From: Russula earlei
Lineage: Eukaryota; Basidiomycota; Agaricomycetes; Russulales; Russulaceae
Assembly: GCA_025769875.1 (NCBI GenBank)
Contig: JAGFNK010000141.1
Span: forward strand, 48,810 to 112,809
Direction of reading: 5' to 3'
Length of the DNA: 64,000 nucleotides
Translations under genes and position numbers: made by a program
In this document: positions 36,716 to 48,600 of the stretch, piece after piece
Layout: every line of letters starts with the position of its first letter
Numbering within the stretch: the stretch's first letter is position 1
Notes under the pieces: generated by a model
Database searches by the model: none
What the model was told of the DNA's origin: nothing
The model's input: only the letters and a program-made list of their open reading frames with translations

Positions 36716-37265
36716 TTGCATCTAGATACAGTACATGAGGTTCTACTGTCCAAGTTTCAAGGCAATCCATTGAGAAATGGTTGAGATATGGCAGTTTGAA
36801 ATTCTGCATGCAGATCAGCATGCAAAAATTGAAACTTTGAGAATTCATAATGAGACACCAACTCTTGGGCTGCACCTAGAAACAGTACATGAGATCTGAC
36901 TGTTGGAGTTTCCATTGAGAAATGGTTGAGATATGGCAGTTTGAAATTTCACACTCAGATTGCATCCAAAAATTGAAACTTCTAGAACTCATGGGCTCCA
37001 TCTAGACACAGTCCATGAACTCCCACTGTCAAAGTTTCAAGTCAATCAATTGAGAAACAGCTGAGATATGGCAGTTCAAATTTTGCACTCATGTTAGCAC
37101 CCAAAAATTGATATATCAAAAACTGAATATCAGGCCTTCACACTTTAGCTGCACCTAGATACAGTATATAAGGTTCTACTGTCAAAGTTTCAAGGCAATC
37201 TCTTGAGAAACTGGCAAGATATATAGCAGTTTTAATTTTGCACTCAAAATGACATCCAAAAATGG
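36716..37265. repeat. Degenerate tandem repeat, four units of about 120-155 bp
   Basis: Units begin near 36718, 36871, 36994 and 37149 with CATCTAGATACAGTACATG or variants. Each continues through CAAGTTTCAAGGCAATC, TTGAGAAATGG, GATATGGCAGTT and CCAAAAATTG. Units differ by substitutions and by gaps. The array stops directly before the foldback element. No coding role is evident. Confidence 0.7.
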
Positions 37266-37268
37266 TAA

Positions 37269-37676
37269 CACGATGGGCAGGAAGGGACAAGTCGACTCTG
37301 CTTATAGTCAACTCAGTGGATAATAAAAGTAAAATATTTCAAGTGCTGAGTAGGCTCTGTTGTGGCCACAAATTATATTACATAAGTAATGACCTTAGTT
37401 GAGCATGAAAAATGTGACAAAAAAAGGTTAAATATGGAGAGTCTACTCATTCCAGCACAACTTTTACCCTAGCCTGGGTAAAAGTTGTGCTGGAATGAGT
37501 AGACTCTCCATATTTAACCTTTTTTTGTCACATTTTTCATGCTCAACTAAGGTCATTACTTATGTAATATAATTTGTGGCCACAACAGAGCCTACTCAGC
37601 ACTTGAAATATTTTACTTTTATTATCCACTGAGTTGACTATAAGCAGAGTTGACTTATCCCTTCCTGCCCGTCGTG
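37269..37676. mobile_element. Foldback MITE, copy 1: arms of about 200 bp, TSD TAA
   Basis: 408 bp that is almost entirely one inverted repeat. The left arm (from CACGATGGGCAGG) and the inverse of the right arm (CACGACGGGCAGG) differ at about three positions over roughly 200 bases, with a short centre at TACCCTAGCCTGGGTA. Flanked by TAA (37266-37268 and 37677-37679). Ends starting CAC and a 3-bp duplication are reminiscent of CACTA/CMC-type transposition. Such DNA can form a large hairpin or give a double-stranded transcript. Confidence 0.85.
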
Positions 37677-37697
37677 TAAGTGCAAGGTCACGACCGG

Positions 37698-38204
37698 TCA
37701 CGTTTCTTCCGGCTCCAGTCTACCAAACCAAGGCATCGATTTTGGGCCATTCATCGCTTTCCACCATGGTCGTTCACCATAATTCTTCTTCAGCATCTTT
37801 TGCGTTGCCCTATCTCCATTTTCAAACTGCTTTATCTTATTATATTTATCCAGCTCCCATGATGTGAGTTCTGACAAATAAGCGTCGCCGATGTCCGGAC
37901 GCAAGCTTTTAGTTCTATGAAGTTTCGGTGTGCCATGATCAGATCTGCGAGCTGACATCAACACTAGGGATCCAATGAAGCGGTGGGCATACCCTTTGGC
38001 AGCTTTCATGGGCCTGAATGACAGAAAGTGGCCAGTGGCGAGGCAGGAAATGGCCAAAATTAAGATGATGAACAGTCGTGGAAGTATGCCAGTGATCATG
38101 AACAAGATGGCACTGTAGAAAAAATATAAAGGTTGTTGGCAACCAGCACCAACAAGCGGGGAAGAAATACTGCGGGGAAGGACTGCCAATGGAACTGCGA
38201 ACAT
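37698..38204 (-). CDS. Small membrane protein or C-terminal fragment, hypothetical
   Basis: Minus-strand frame of up to 168 codons from an ATG at 38204 to a stop at 37698. It has a strong hydrophobic segment (AILFMITGILPRLFIILILA), then a basic/charged tail ending in WWKAMNGPKSMPWFGR. A likely intron (GTTGGTGCTGG... TTTCTACAG) could remove bases just before AILFM, so the true start is uncertain. It begins about 460 bases beyond the end of the permease gene on the same strand and stops 22 bases from the foldback element. No family recognised; could be the end of a longer gene that is partly lost. Confidence 0.35.
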   Translation of the reverse strand: MFAVPLAVLPRSISSPLVGAGCQQPLYFFYSAILFMITGILPRLFIILILAISCLATGHFLSFRPMKAAKGYAHRFIGSLVLMSARRSDHGTPKLHRTKSLRPDIGDAYLSELTSWELDKYNKIKQFENGDRATQKMLKKNYGERPWWKAMNGPKSMPWFGRLEPEET

Positions 38205-38668
38205 CAACTTTATGACTACTCTCTGGCGATGAGCATAGCACTAGGCACTGCCCAATATGATATGTCTGTGGCGGCTACTGAAAATCCACATCAGTTAAGT
38301 TGCCCAGGTGTTTGAGACTTCATTTCATAATCATTTCACGATGGGATCTTAGGTATCACAGAGGCAGTGATGTCGGATTCGAAAGCACAATCTGTCCCTC
38401 ACGCGACGCTCGATGCAATAAACAGGGGTAACCCCGTTGCACTGGGACCCCAAGCTCATGATAATAAAAAGTCACTTGGTATGCCAGCCACAACGAGATC
38501 CTCCAACGGTTATCCGAGTCCCCATTTCTTCTGAGAGCAGGGAGACAAAATGTGGCAGAGGACAGGAGAATGGGTTGGGTGGATGTTATTAGGCTCGTTA
38601 CGAGAAGTGATAAAATACCGAATGCAAAATGAATGCACGTGCAAAGTGTGGAGTACGTGGAGCCCCCC

Positions 38669-41084
38669 TCAAGGAGCTTTTCCAAGAATTCTGGTTTCCC
38701 TTGATGCCAGCTCGGCTCCGAGTCGCAAGTATTGGCGCCTTCTCCTTTCCTCTGCGGGTAGACCCTTGCCATGAACACTCACATAACCGATGTATGCATA
38801 TTGTGGGCTCACCTTCGACGTGATTCACTGGGCCGGTGAACCACTTGCGGGCGCTGACAGCCCAGAACACGAGGGCGTAGGCAAGCACTACGCCGACGGC
38901 GACGGGCGCGTAGTTGAACGTCTGCGCATTGATGGGGTTGACCTGCGGAAGGCAAAATACAATCGAGATGAAGCCTATCCAGACCACCACGGTGATCGCG
39001 ACCGGGTACGAGAGCTTTCCGAGATGGAAAGGACCTCGCACGAATCCGTCCGCATTGATCACACGCAAGGCGATGGGCACGCCTGTCACAACTTAGTCCA
39101 TCCCTGGGAAGGAAGGAGGGCTTGAATGCGTACCATAGGAAATGTAAAGTCCGATTGTGGTGATGGACGTAGCGGCATTGAAGGCAACTTGACTGCCAAG
39201 ACTAGGCAGGCCCAGCATGAAACTCAGCGCGCAGGAGAGCCACACTAGATGCAAAACCATTAGCACTTCTACTACTTCATTTCGGGAGAGAAAATTTGTG
39301 AATGAACGAACCAGTGCGAACTGGAGAGTGCAATCGACTATCAACTTTGTGGAAGAACTTGGAGCCTGGGATGGCACCGTCGCGACAAAAGGCGTATATC
39401 ATCCGCGAATTGGATGTTACAGCAAAAGTCCTGCCCATGCACACAGTGCAACGCGCAAACGTGAGCATGGAAAGATCCTGTGGGTGTGGAAATAGATCTA
39501 GCCTTACCCGCACCAGAACATCGTGCCGAACACGATCACCTGTCAGAACCCGTCATGTATATGTTGTTAATACCAACCTTGTCATGAGATCTGATTAGCC
39601 TGACTCACCAACAAGACGATAGCGCCGCTCTCGCCCACGGTGTCCAAGAAAATTTGCGCCACTGGCTGACCCGTCGGGGATGAGACCGTCTTTTGGTAAT
39701 CTTGGATCGAGAAAAGCAATCCCAGTATCAGAAACCAGCCGAGGACCGCAGAGACAGCGATCGACATGACGATACCGATCGGTCCCGTCATGGCCGCATT
39801 GCGAGTCTCTTCAGTCATATGCGCGCTTGCATCGAAACCTGAAAATCATCATGGATATAGACGCCCTAAAGCAACATGTGCTCTGACCTGTCATGGTATA
39901 TTGGGCCATGAGAAGGCCAATGACCGCGACGTAGACAGGGCTTGCTCGTTGGGACCAACCAACACCATCGACACCAGTACCGTCGATGAATGTCCCAAAG
40001 ACAAACTCGCTGCTCTGGGGCCTCGGAGCCGTCGCAAGGACAGCAGTAACGAGGAACAGGGTGCCAAAGATTTGCCACCACACTGATATATTGTTCAAGT
40101 ACTTGAGAAAGCGCACGCCAAAGGTGTTGATTATTCCTAGGACGGGGTTGGTCGGGGTCGAATGACACGAAGAGAATATGGCAGCATTATACCTTGGGTG
40201 ATAATAATGCCAGCGTAGATCGCTATTGTCTTGTAGGAGTTCGGTTGGTAGTTTGCGCCGATTGTGGCAGCTGTGGAGATGAAATCGGCACATGCGAAAC
40301 TGGGAGAGGGAGCGCAAGTTGGTCAGAGATTGGTGTACGATCGGTGACCGAATGACATCGTACGCAACGCCCGTTGTGATTGAGACCTGTCCCAGAAGGT
40401 TGAACCAACCAGTGATCCAGGACGCGAACGGAGCGCTCTGAGGGCTCGAGAGCTTCGCCGCCCAGAAATAGGTTCCTCCACTGGTCGGATATGCGCTGCA
40501 GATCTCTGAAGCTACGGTTAACAAGTGGGATGCTTCGAGGAAGGCAGAGAGAACGTGCCTGCCATGGAGAAGCCGACCAACAACGTGAAGAAGCCTTTTT
40601 ATCAACAGGTGAATCGCTGCCTCTGAGATATAAGAGAATGAATGGCCCCACTGATGATGACCCATCCCCATACCATGACAGCCGGGCCGCCAGTGGTCTG
40701 CAAATCATCAGATGGGAATACGATAGCCAGTACCCTGAGAGATGCTGACCAGGCCAAAGAGAAACAAGGAGCTGACACCGGTGACGACACTGACGATAGA
40801 AAACGAGACACCAAAGTTCTGTGCGGCGCACTCTCTCAGCGTCCGTGCAACGAGCGTAATCCTTCGACTGCGGTCTCACCTGCAACAAGCCCAAATTCCG
40901 CCTGGTCGTCGGCAAGCACGATAAACTTCGCAAAACGAAGGCGACATTAGGGGAGTCGAACGCACCGGAGCTCCTGCTTGTACCCCATCGTTGCCAGTTT
41001 CGCCTCATCCTTCTTGTGAATTGCCCCTACCTCTGCATCCTGACCATCGTCGTCGGTCAGTGTTTGTAATTTCCAATCTGGCAT
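38669..41084 (-). CDS. APC-family amino acid / GABA permease (UGA4-like), multi-exon
   Basis: Proton-coupled amino acid, choline or GABA importer of the APC superfamily, expected in the plasma or vacuolar membrane. Family motifs appear in order on the minus strand: DEAKLATMGYKQELR, QNFGVSFSIVSVV, GPAVMVWGWVI, VGFSMAEICSAYPTSGG, ADFISTAATIGANYQP, NTFGVRFLKYLNNISVWW, FVFGTFIDGTGVDGVGW, TEETRNAAMTGPIGIVMS, TSNSRMIYAFCRDGAIPG, SCALSFMLGLPSLGS and KWFTGPVNHVE. First exons by splice logic: 41084..40966, 40867..40750, 40697..40652, 40594..40559, then from 40505. The last is 38751..38669 after a 61-nt intron. Introns are short and frames join, so the gene appears intact. Intron 4 (40558-40506) starts with GC, not GT. 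The substrate cannot be read from the sequence. Confidence 0.85.
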
Positions 41085-41934
41085 CGTACTTGTGGCAGTC
41101 GGATTATAGAATGGTGTTGCGCGGCTTGTAGCAAAACTCGCCCCTTGGCGTGCGGGCGATTGAGGAAAGATGGTTCTGCGGCCGATCAAAACCGTCATGA
41201 AGTACTTATGGGAATCGAGCTCGAGTCTGACAAGAAGGATAGAAAGTCCAGCGCGAGGGGCGGCGATAAGGTTCAACTCGAAGGAGAAGATGACTCCACG
41301 TGGATTAATGCTCCACGATCTAGCTTTAATAGTCGGACGTCATAGTGTATCTGCTGTCTTCATTTGTGTAAATATCCTAAGCACTTTCCAATGAACCGGT
41401 TGTAGTTACCAGTGTCAGCCCTTTCCGGGATCAGAACCATACGTTGCCCAGATTGTAATAAGGGTGCGCCGCTGGCAACAATGACAACTGTAGGGCTGTC
41501 ACGGGCTCAAACCCACCGCCGAGTCATACCTGAGCTTATACTCAGCGGCCTGCACCAAACTGGTGGTGAAAGAAGATCGGCTGAGGAGATATAAAAACGT
41601 GATGACGACAGGGCGCAACAAGATGTATCGCGCTTAGTCAGCTGCGACTTGACTGGCTTCCTCGACTGTCTGGCTTCGCAAACGGATCGACGGGGGATGG
41701 GAGGTCGGGCACGTCAGCTGTGGAAAGTTACCGAGGAAAGGTATCCTTGGTGGCGCGGTGCCTGAGCGCTTCTTGGCCTTGAGGCATGACAGGCTGATAG
41801 TACAGCATTGGACAAATGGCGGTGATGAGCTTTATGTGGATGCGGTGGGCCCGGTTACGATGAGAGTAGTATTCCTACCTCGCACTGAATGTTAATAACG
41901 AGCTGCATCATGACGACAACGCTGCAATGATCGA
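41085..41934. other. Permease upstream region
   Basis: About 850 bases with no supported gene; it includes the permease promoter. Nothing else recognised. Confidence 0.4.
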
Positions 41935-42475
41935 ACAAAACCAACCGACCCCCATACACTACGGCACCACCACCTGGAGCCAAGACGCGATACGCAACAT
42001 AAAAAAAGCGGTTGCTCAACAACCCACGTAGCTCAAGCTCCACACCTCTCACGCCGACCCCGCCCGCTTCGGCGTTCACGGCGCTCGCGCCAAGCCGAAT
42101 GAGAACACTGACGGCGTCCCACCTCGCAAGCTTCTCGCGCGCGCTCAGTGGTCGCACCATGCGCAGATCGATGCCCTGGATGCAGGCGTGTACGGGACGC
42201 ACGCGCGCCGCGCACCGAGCGCAAGGAACACAGGAGGCGGCAGTGGCCGGAGCTGGCCGCGTGGAGTTGATGACGGCGCCAACGCCAACGCCCCATGATC
42301 CCCCAGTGCTGCCGGTGCCGCAACTCGTGTTCCAAATGGCCCGTCGTACTCGCTCCACCGGATTGTGTTCGATGGTGGCTCATTTTGTACGCGGGGAACC
42401 CCGGAAGCCAGGACTGCACCGGCGGGAGTGGTGGTGTGGGGGGAACCACGACTTCTGCAGGCGGGGCACATGTGA
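41935..42475 (-). pseudogene. Partial duplicate of the 3' end of the disordered-protein gene at 45.7-48.9 kb
   Basis: The minus strand matches the last part of that gene and its downstream sequence (45,540-46,140), in the same orientation. Shared peptides: VQSWLPGFPAYKM, HHRTQSGGAS, VFLALGARRACVPYTPA, MVRPLSAREKL and AEAGGVGVRG. The matching peptides fall in different frames, so indels have broken the copy, and no 5' part is present. It is thus a truncated, frameshifted segmental duplicate. Membrane-protein copy 4 and a foldback element lie between the two copies. Confidence 0.8.
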
Positions 42476-42793
42476 GTGGTAGATCCAAAGCCATGGGAAC
42501 AGCGTGAGAATGAATGAGTAAGCGATGTCAGACTCCTTCCCTCGAGGACCTATATACAGTACAGTACTCATTAAGGACGCGAGTTTACTCGTACATTCAA
42601 AAGAACTACCTTTCCTATCATTACTGGGATACGTCCCGCTCCTGCGAGTTCCAACGAACATTGGAAAGTTCACCTTGCCCAGCTCCCCAGGCAGTCTCAC
42701 CCAAGAGTGCGGCTCTGAGGCTGTGGCTTGGGTGCACAGTCCTTAGTCCTTATATTTTCTCATCTTCGCTTCCCCGCCTCTTCATCCTCCACG

Positions 42794-44199
42794 ATGATCG
42801 TCCTTCTTGCCATTCTCGCTGCCACCCGTGCATTCTCCATCGGCCAAACATCACCACCTCTCGTCTCTCTTCATCAACTTCATGCCCAGCCGTCGTGCGA
42901 CGATCCTCACGGGTGCAGGTCGCTCTGGGACATCATACGGAGCTGTGCCCTCACCATACTCCTCTGTATATGGGTCTCCGTGCACCCAAACATCCCGAGC
43001 CCCGAGGAGACGTGGCCACGAGTCGCGGTCCGACGGGTGGGGCTCATGCTCGCCACCGTTTTTGTGCCGGAGTTCATGGTCGCGTGGGCGTTGAGACAAC
43101 GGCTGGCCGCGGCCAACTTGGCAAGGAAACACAAAGGTGGGGGTTCCTAAGCAGACTGTGGGCAACGGCCCATGATGATGACCAGGCCTGCCTAGGGGAA
43201 GGATGGACGACCACTCACGGATTCTTCGCGATCATGGGAGGGTTTATGGAGTACGATGGGAATCGCCCCGTTCGAGTGCTGTTACCCGACCAGCTGGGAT
43301 CTTATTCCCTGACGGGCAATGGAGACTTCCCGAGGATCGCGAAGGCAGAGATTGAAGACAGGAGCAAGGGAGACGCCGTGTCGAAAACGCTGGTCGTCAT
43401 GCAAACCGGCTGGTTTGTGACGCAATGCGTCGCGCGAGGCGTCCAAGGCTTGCCGGTTACCGAACTGGAGCTGGTCACGGTTGCCTTCGCGACCCTCAAT
43501 TTCGCGATGTATCTCCTGTGGTGGGACAAGCCTCTGAACGTAAGCTGCGGTGTGCGAGTATACAAGAAGCGACGGACGGAACAGCCCGATGAGGATGGGG
43601 ATGGAAACGTTGTTGAACCAGTTGGATTTTGGGCTGCACTAGGAGATGCGGTTTTTAAAAAGCTTCCAGCTGCGATTGTCCGTGGACCGTTGACTCAAGA
43701 GTACACGGAGTGGCATGACAAGCCTTGGCTTGTCCGTGTCCTCATGTGGCCCCTCTTGAAACCCTTTTGGATATTTGGTGGAGAAGAGAGCAATAGCTCG
43801 ATGAGGGTCGCCACATTTTATCCTGAATCGGTGACTGGCTCGGACGGGGAATCTTTCGCAGCATACATTGCGGTGGCCGTCGTTTTGGCCACCGCGTTAG
43901 CCTTTGGGGGTATTCACTGCTCTGGATGGTCATTCACTTTTCCCTCTAGCGCAGAGCGGACCCTCTGGCGTGTCGCTTCAGTCTCTATAACAGCAGGCCC
44001 TGTTCTGTTTTCCATAGTGGTATTCGCCGCCGGGGCCTTGATAGGCGAGAAGCTTGGAAGTACGATTTTGTTTATGGTGATATCTCTTTATGTCCTGAGC
44101 CGATTGGTGTTGCTTGTGCTACCTTTCCTGAGTCTCAGATCTCTCCCTGCTGCGGCCTACCATGTTGTACACTGGACTTTACTCATACCTCATGTGTAA
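42794..44199 (+). CDS. Polytopic membrane protein family, copy 4 (intact, two exons)
   Basis: Predicted 448 residues, exons 42794..43136 and 43196..44199 with a 59-nt phase-1 intron (GTGGGG...CCTAG). The start ATG opens a hydrophobic leader (MIVLLAILAATRAFS) as in copies 2 and 3. The same motifs are present: HPNIP, THGFFAIMGGF, QTGWFVTQCVARG, FGGIHCSGWSFTFPS and the terminal hydrophobic pair. It differs from the others mainly in the acidic loop around residues 300-340. Its 3' flank is not the duplicated unit of copies 1-3. A longer uninterrupted frame starting at 42514 is an artefact of reading through the intron in another frame. Function unknown. Confidence 0.8.
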
Positions 44200-44449
44200 T
44201 CCACACTCCGATGACCAACCCATCCATGATGGCTCACCACGACACAGCTGTGTAGCGATGCCAGAAAAGGTACGCTTGAGTTCGTAAGGCCGGATGATTA
44301 GTGTTCCCAGGACTTCTCTTGATGTAGGTGGAAGTCGAGTGGCTTTGAACTTCACTGGATTGAAACCGAGACAGGGAGAAAGGTTGACTGGGTGCGAGTC
44401 ACGTGAGGGGTTTAGAATCCCAGGACCCGTACTAACCCTCGGGCCCACA

Positions 44450-44851
44450 CACGACGGGCAGGAAGGGATAAGTTGAGTCTGCTTATAGTCAACTCAATGG
44501 ACAATAAAAGTAAAATATTTCAGGTGCTGAGTAGGCTCTGTTGCGGCCACAAATTATATTACATAAGTAATGACTTTAGTTGAGCACGAAAAATGTGACA
44601 AAAAAGGTTAAATAAGGACAGTCTACTCATTCCAGCACAACTTTTAGCCAGGCTTGGGTAAATGTTGTGCCGGAATGAGTAGACTGTCCTTATTTAACCT
44701 TTTTTGTCACATTTTTCGTGCTCAACTAAAGTACTTATGTAATATAATTTGTGGCCGCAACAGAGCCTACTCAGCACTTGAAATATTTTACTTTTATTGT
44801 CCACTGAGTTGACTATAAGCAGACTCGACTTATCCCTTCCTGCCCATTGTG
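44450..44851. mobile_element. Foldback MITE, copy 2: TSD ACA
   Basis: 402 bp, same family as the element at 37269, starting CACGACGGGCAGG and ending CCTGCCCATTGTG. Both arms are near-perfect inverses. Flanked by ACA (44447-44449 and 44852-44854). Together with copy 1 (TAA) this shows a 3-bp duplication without a fixed target. Confidence 0.85.
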
Positions 44852-44854
44852 ACA

Positions 44855-45696
44855 GCGTCTTGAAAACTCACTTGGAGTCTATGATGTTGGCTCCCAGGCC
44901 TAGGGGGTTGCCTCCTCCAGGTGCCAGGTTCCCGACTACCCGCCGCCCCGCCTTGAGCCCTGGCGAGCTTCTCCTGGATGATGCCTTACCGGCATGGCCC
45001 CGCGGGGGTTTTCGGCGAACACTGCCTGGACATTTATCGCCCCCCTCTGAGTTGACTTTTTAGCGGAACGGACGACGGGCTATTACGGCAACGCGCAGCC
45101 ATGGACACCTATTCTCTTCTCCCGGCAGACCACACACTTCATGCGCTGCTCACCACCCTCGTCCGTTTCGCACCATGCTGGCGTCACGTCTTCTGGCTGC
45201 TCACGGCCGAAACTCGGAGCAGAGCCACTGATGGTAGGGAACGGATGCAAGTCGACACGCCGAACGTCGAGGCTGCTGAAGCTCAAGCTTACTTTAAAAA
45301 AATGCTTGAGGGTTTGAATGTAGGGCTGGGGGCAAAAACGAAATTTCCCCTATTCACTTTTCGCTCCTCCCTTGCTCTTGAAAAGTTAAACACACGCATC
45401 GTGTGTATTGCAAAAAAGAATCGGAGCGGGAACTTGAACAGACCCCTTACTTTTGCGTTGCGTACATGACGGAAATCACCCCGATAAAAAGGGATTATGT
45501 TCAGCGTGCTTGCTCCAGCTCGTGCTCGTTCTCGAGAGCTGCATCATCATGATTCGCTACTGCGTCGGCAATAATCAAACAGACCCCTGTGCGCCTTCCC
45601 AGACGAATGCGTACACTACAACTACGGCTACGACTGCACCGCTGCCACCGGGAGAGCAAGGAGCGATAAGCAACATAAAAATCGGTGCCCTCACCC
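44855..45696. other. Intergenic sequence, partly duplicated at 41.9-42.0 kb
   Basis: No supported gene. A plus-strand frame from 45101 to 45469 (122 codons) shows no recognisable domain. From about 45540 the sequence is the downstream flank shared with the duplicate at 41935. Confidence 0.3.
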
Positions 45697-48600
45697 TCAA
45701 AAACCCACGTAGCTCAAGCTCCACATCTCCCCTCTCACGCCGACCCCGCCTGCTTCGGCGCTCACGGCCCTCGCGCCGAGCCGAATGAGCACGCTGACGG
45801 CGTCCCGCATCGCGAGCTTCTCGCGCGCGCTCAGCGGTCGCACCACGCGCAGATCGATGCCCTGGAACGCAGGCGTGTACGGGACGCACGCGCGCCGCGC
45901 ACCGAGCGCAAGGAACACAGGAGGCGGCGGTGGCGGGAGCTGGCCGCGTGGAGCTGACGACGACGCCGACGACGACGACGCCCCGCGATCCCGATGCCGC
46001 CGATGCCTCCGGTCGCGTTCTGAATCGTCCGTCGCGCTTGCCCCGCCGGACTGCGTTCGATGGTGGTTCATCTTGTACGCGGGGAACCCCGGAAGCCAGA
46101 ACTGTACCGGCGGGAGCGGTGGCGCGGGGGGAACCACGACGTCTGCGGGCGGGCCACCTTCGCCTCCATCCTCGCGCTCACCCCCACCTGCGACGGATGC
46201 CATCGTCGACGTCGACGTCGGGGTTGGCGGGCCATTCGAGCCGCGAGGCATGACGGGGATCGGCTGAGGCGACGCGGCACGCGAATGGCTTCCGTTGGAA
46301 GAGCCGGATCCTGCACCACCTTGTATGCGGAACGGCATCCAGGAGCGCTTGGGCGCTATCACCGGCGTCGGCTTTGGAGCGGGTACGGGTAATGGCGGCG
46401 TCTCGCGTCGCTGGCGCGAGCCGCGGCGACGGTTAGATGCACGGGAAGGCGTGGGTGAGGTCAAACCTGGTGAATGCCGACGTGACTTCTGGCCTGACTT
46501 GCGGTGATGGCCGTGACGTTTCTCACGAGAGCGTGATCGCGAGCGCGATGGTCCGACGGAAGCGCCAGGCGTGGTGAGCCTGCCCGAACCAGACAGATTG
46601 GAGGAGATGGCAAAGTCCTCAAAGGAGGACCGAGATTTCGATCTGTGGTGGTGTCGGTGTCGGTGTCGGGAGCGTGATCGCGGCCGGTGTTTTGTCTCTG
46701 CCAAACGGGGCGGGTCTGCTGGTGCCTTGGAAGGGATCGTCAGCTTTGGTTTTGATGGTTTGGAAGTTGACTGGTGACGGGAAGACCGTTCAGCGGCCTT
46801 TGCTGCTTCTCTCTTTGCTGCCTCCTTCTTGACCAATGTCGGGAGAGGACGATCGTCGACGTGTCTCATCAAACGTGGATCATTAGCATAAAAATCGGCA
46901 TAACTGTGATATTCACGTTCCAGCTTTGGCAGAGGCTGGTTATTTGGCAGAGGCTTCACATGCAACAATGGCGTTTTGCGTCGCCTGGGATCCTTCGAGT
47001 AAAAGTCAGCATAGGTGTCGTGCTGAACCGCCGGGTTAGGCGAATGGTTCTGTGGTGTGACTGTCTGATTGCTGCTACTCAGCTGCGAGTCTGGTCGCAC
47101 CTGTTCGACATGGGTGGACAACTCCGGAGGTGGATCAGGGTGGATGGCGTTCATGGCATAGGTGAGAAGACCCTCTTCAGAGAATATTGATGGATGCAGG
47201 ACAGGAAGAGGCATGGGAACAGGTAAGGGCGATCTCTCCGGACTGTGTTCATCATGAGGCTGCCCGTGTGGGGGAGCAGGAACGGGGTCGTCAACCGCTG
47301 CCTCGTCCGGTTTGGCGTCAACGTCTGGGACTGGTGGAGGTGCAGGCTCAGGCACTGGCTCCGACTCCGGCTCTTGTTTGGCCTTCTGTACTGGCTCTGA
47401 GCGTTGTTCGCCCCTGCGTTTCGATGAAGCCACCGAAGCGGACGAGGCTGCGGCCTTCGGTGCGATTCGCTCGGCCTCTGGCGTCTTGGAAGTGGCCAAT
47501 GTGGATGAAGGATCGCGTGATTCGGGGTCGATTTCGGCTGACTTTGGTAATGGTTCTTCAACTCCTTCCTCCATCGCCTCCCCCGTAACCCACTCCTCAC
47601 CCTCATCCCGCGCGACCTCCTTCAACAATTCGTTCAGAACGTCTGCGGCGAGGCGAAACACGGCGTCAACGCGTCCATCGATGAACCACTTGCCGAACAT
47701 CTCCCGTGCCCACACCATTTCACGCTCGACCTCCTCGCGCTCTTCGCGCCTGTCCTTCTCCCGCTCGAGCCGCTCCCTCAGCTTCTCCAAGTCCTCTTCT
47801 CGCTCGTTGGCACTCCAGTCTTCAGCAAGGTTCTCGTCAGCGCCATCTAACATAACCTTGACTTCGAATACGCCTTCGCGTACAAGCCGACGTCCCGTGC
47901 GTCCAAGCTTGAGATACTCGGCCTGGGCCCAATCTCGAATGTCAGGGTCGTCAGAGTCCAGCAACAGGGCGAGACGCCTTGCGCGCCTCTCGTTGACAGG
48001 AAGCTCGGGGAGTAAATGCGGCGGAATGATTGGGCGCCCAGATAGACGCGGTGGGATTGTGAAAGGATCGTCTGGGTCTAGGGTCGTGGACTTTTCGAGA
48101 ACATCGGGACAAGACATGCGGGAGAGGCGATAGGCGGCGAGGAAGGCCGAGTGGGTTTCGAGTCGGAGAGCTGGGAGCACATCTGTGCGACCGTGAATTT
48201 GGTGAGGCGGTCTGTCTGTTGGATGTGACAGATAAAAGAGCACGGTCAGCGATCTGAGGGGGGGGGGGGAGCGGGAAGAAGATGATGGGTCAAGGCGTAC
48301 AGCAGTGCTCGCATATGTGGGCAGTATCATGGACTCCTGGATGTGGATGTTGCGACGCAACGGACGGCGCTTTGAGTTGCCTAGAACCGGAAGCGGTGGA
48401 ATGGGCGGAAGGGCGACTCGAGTTGTCCACGCGGTAGGCACGATATCGGGAGGAAGAAACGACGGATGACGGCGACGTCACCGAACTCTGGGTGATGGAC
48501 GATTCGCTGCTGAAGGTAAAGTCGCTGCCGCTGATAGTGGCGGCCCTCCATCGGTCGATATCGCTGTAAGAGATACCGGACTGGTTCCCGGGACTGCGAA

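Noticed and set aside
42514..43195. A 561-codon frame beginning at 42514
   Set aside because: Its first part runs in the wrong frame over exon 1; the signal-like start at 42794 and the shared 59-nt intron explain the gene better.
47312..48133. Plus-strand frame of 273 codons opposite the disordered-protein gene
   Set aside because: Ser/Arg-rich shadow of the biased minus-strand gene, with no independent motif.
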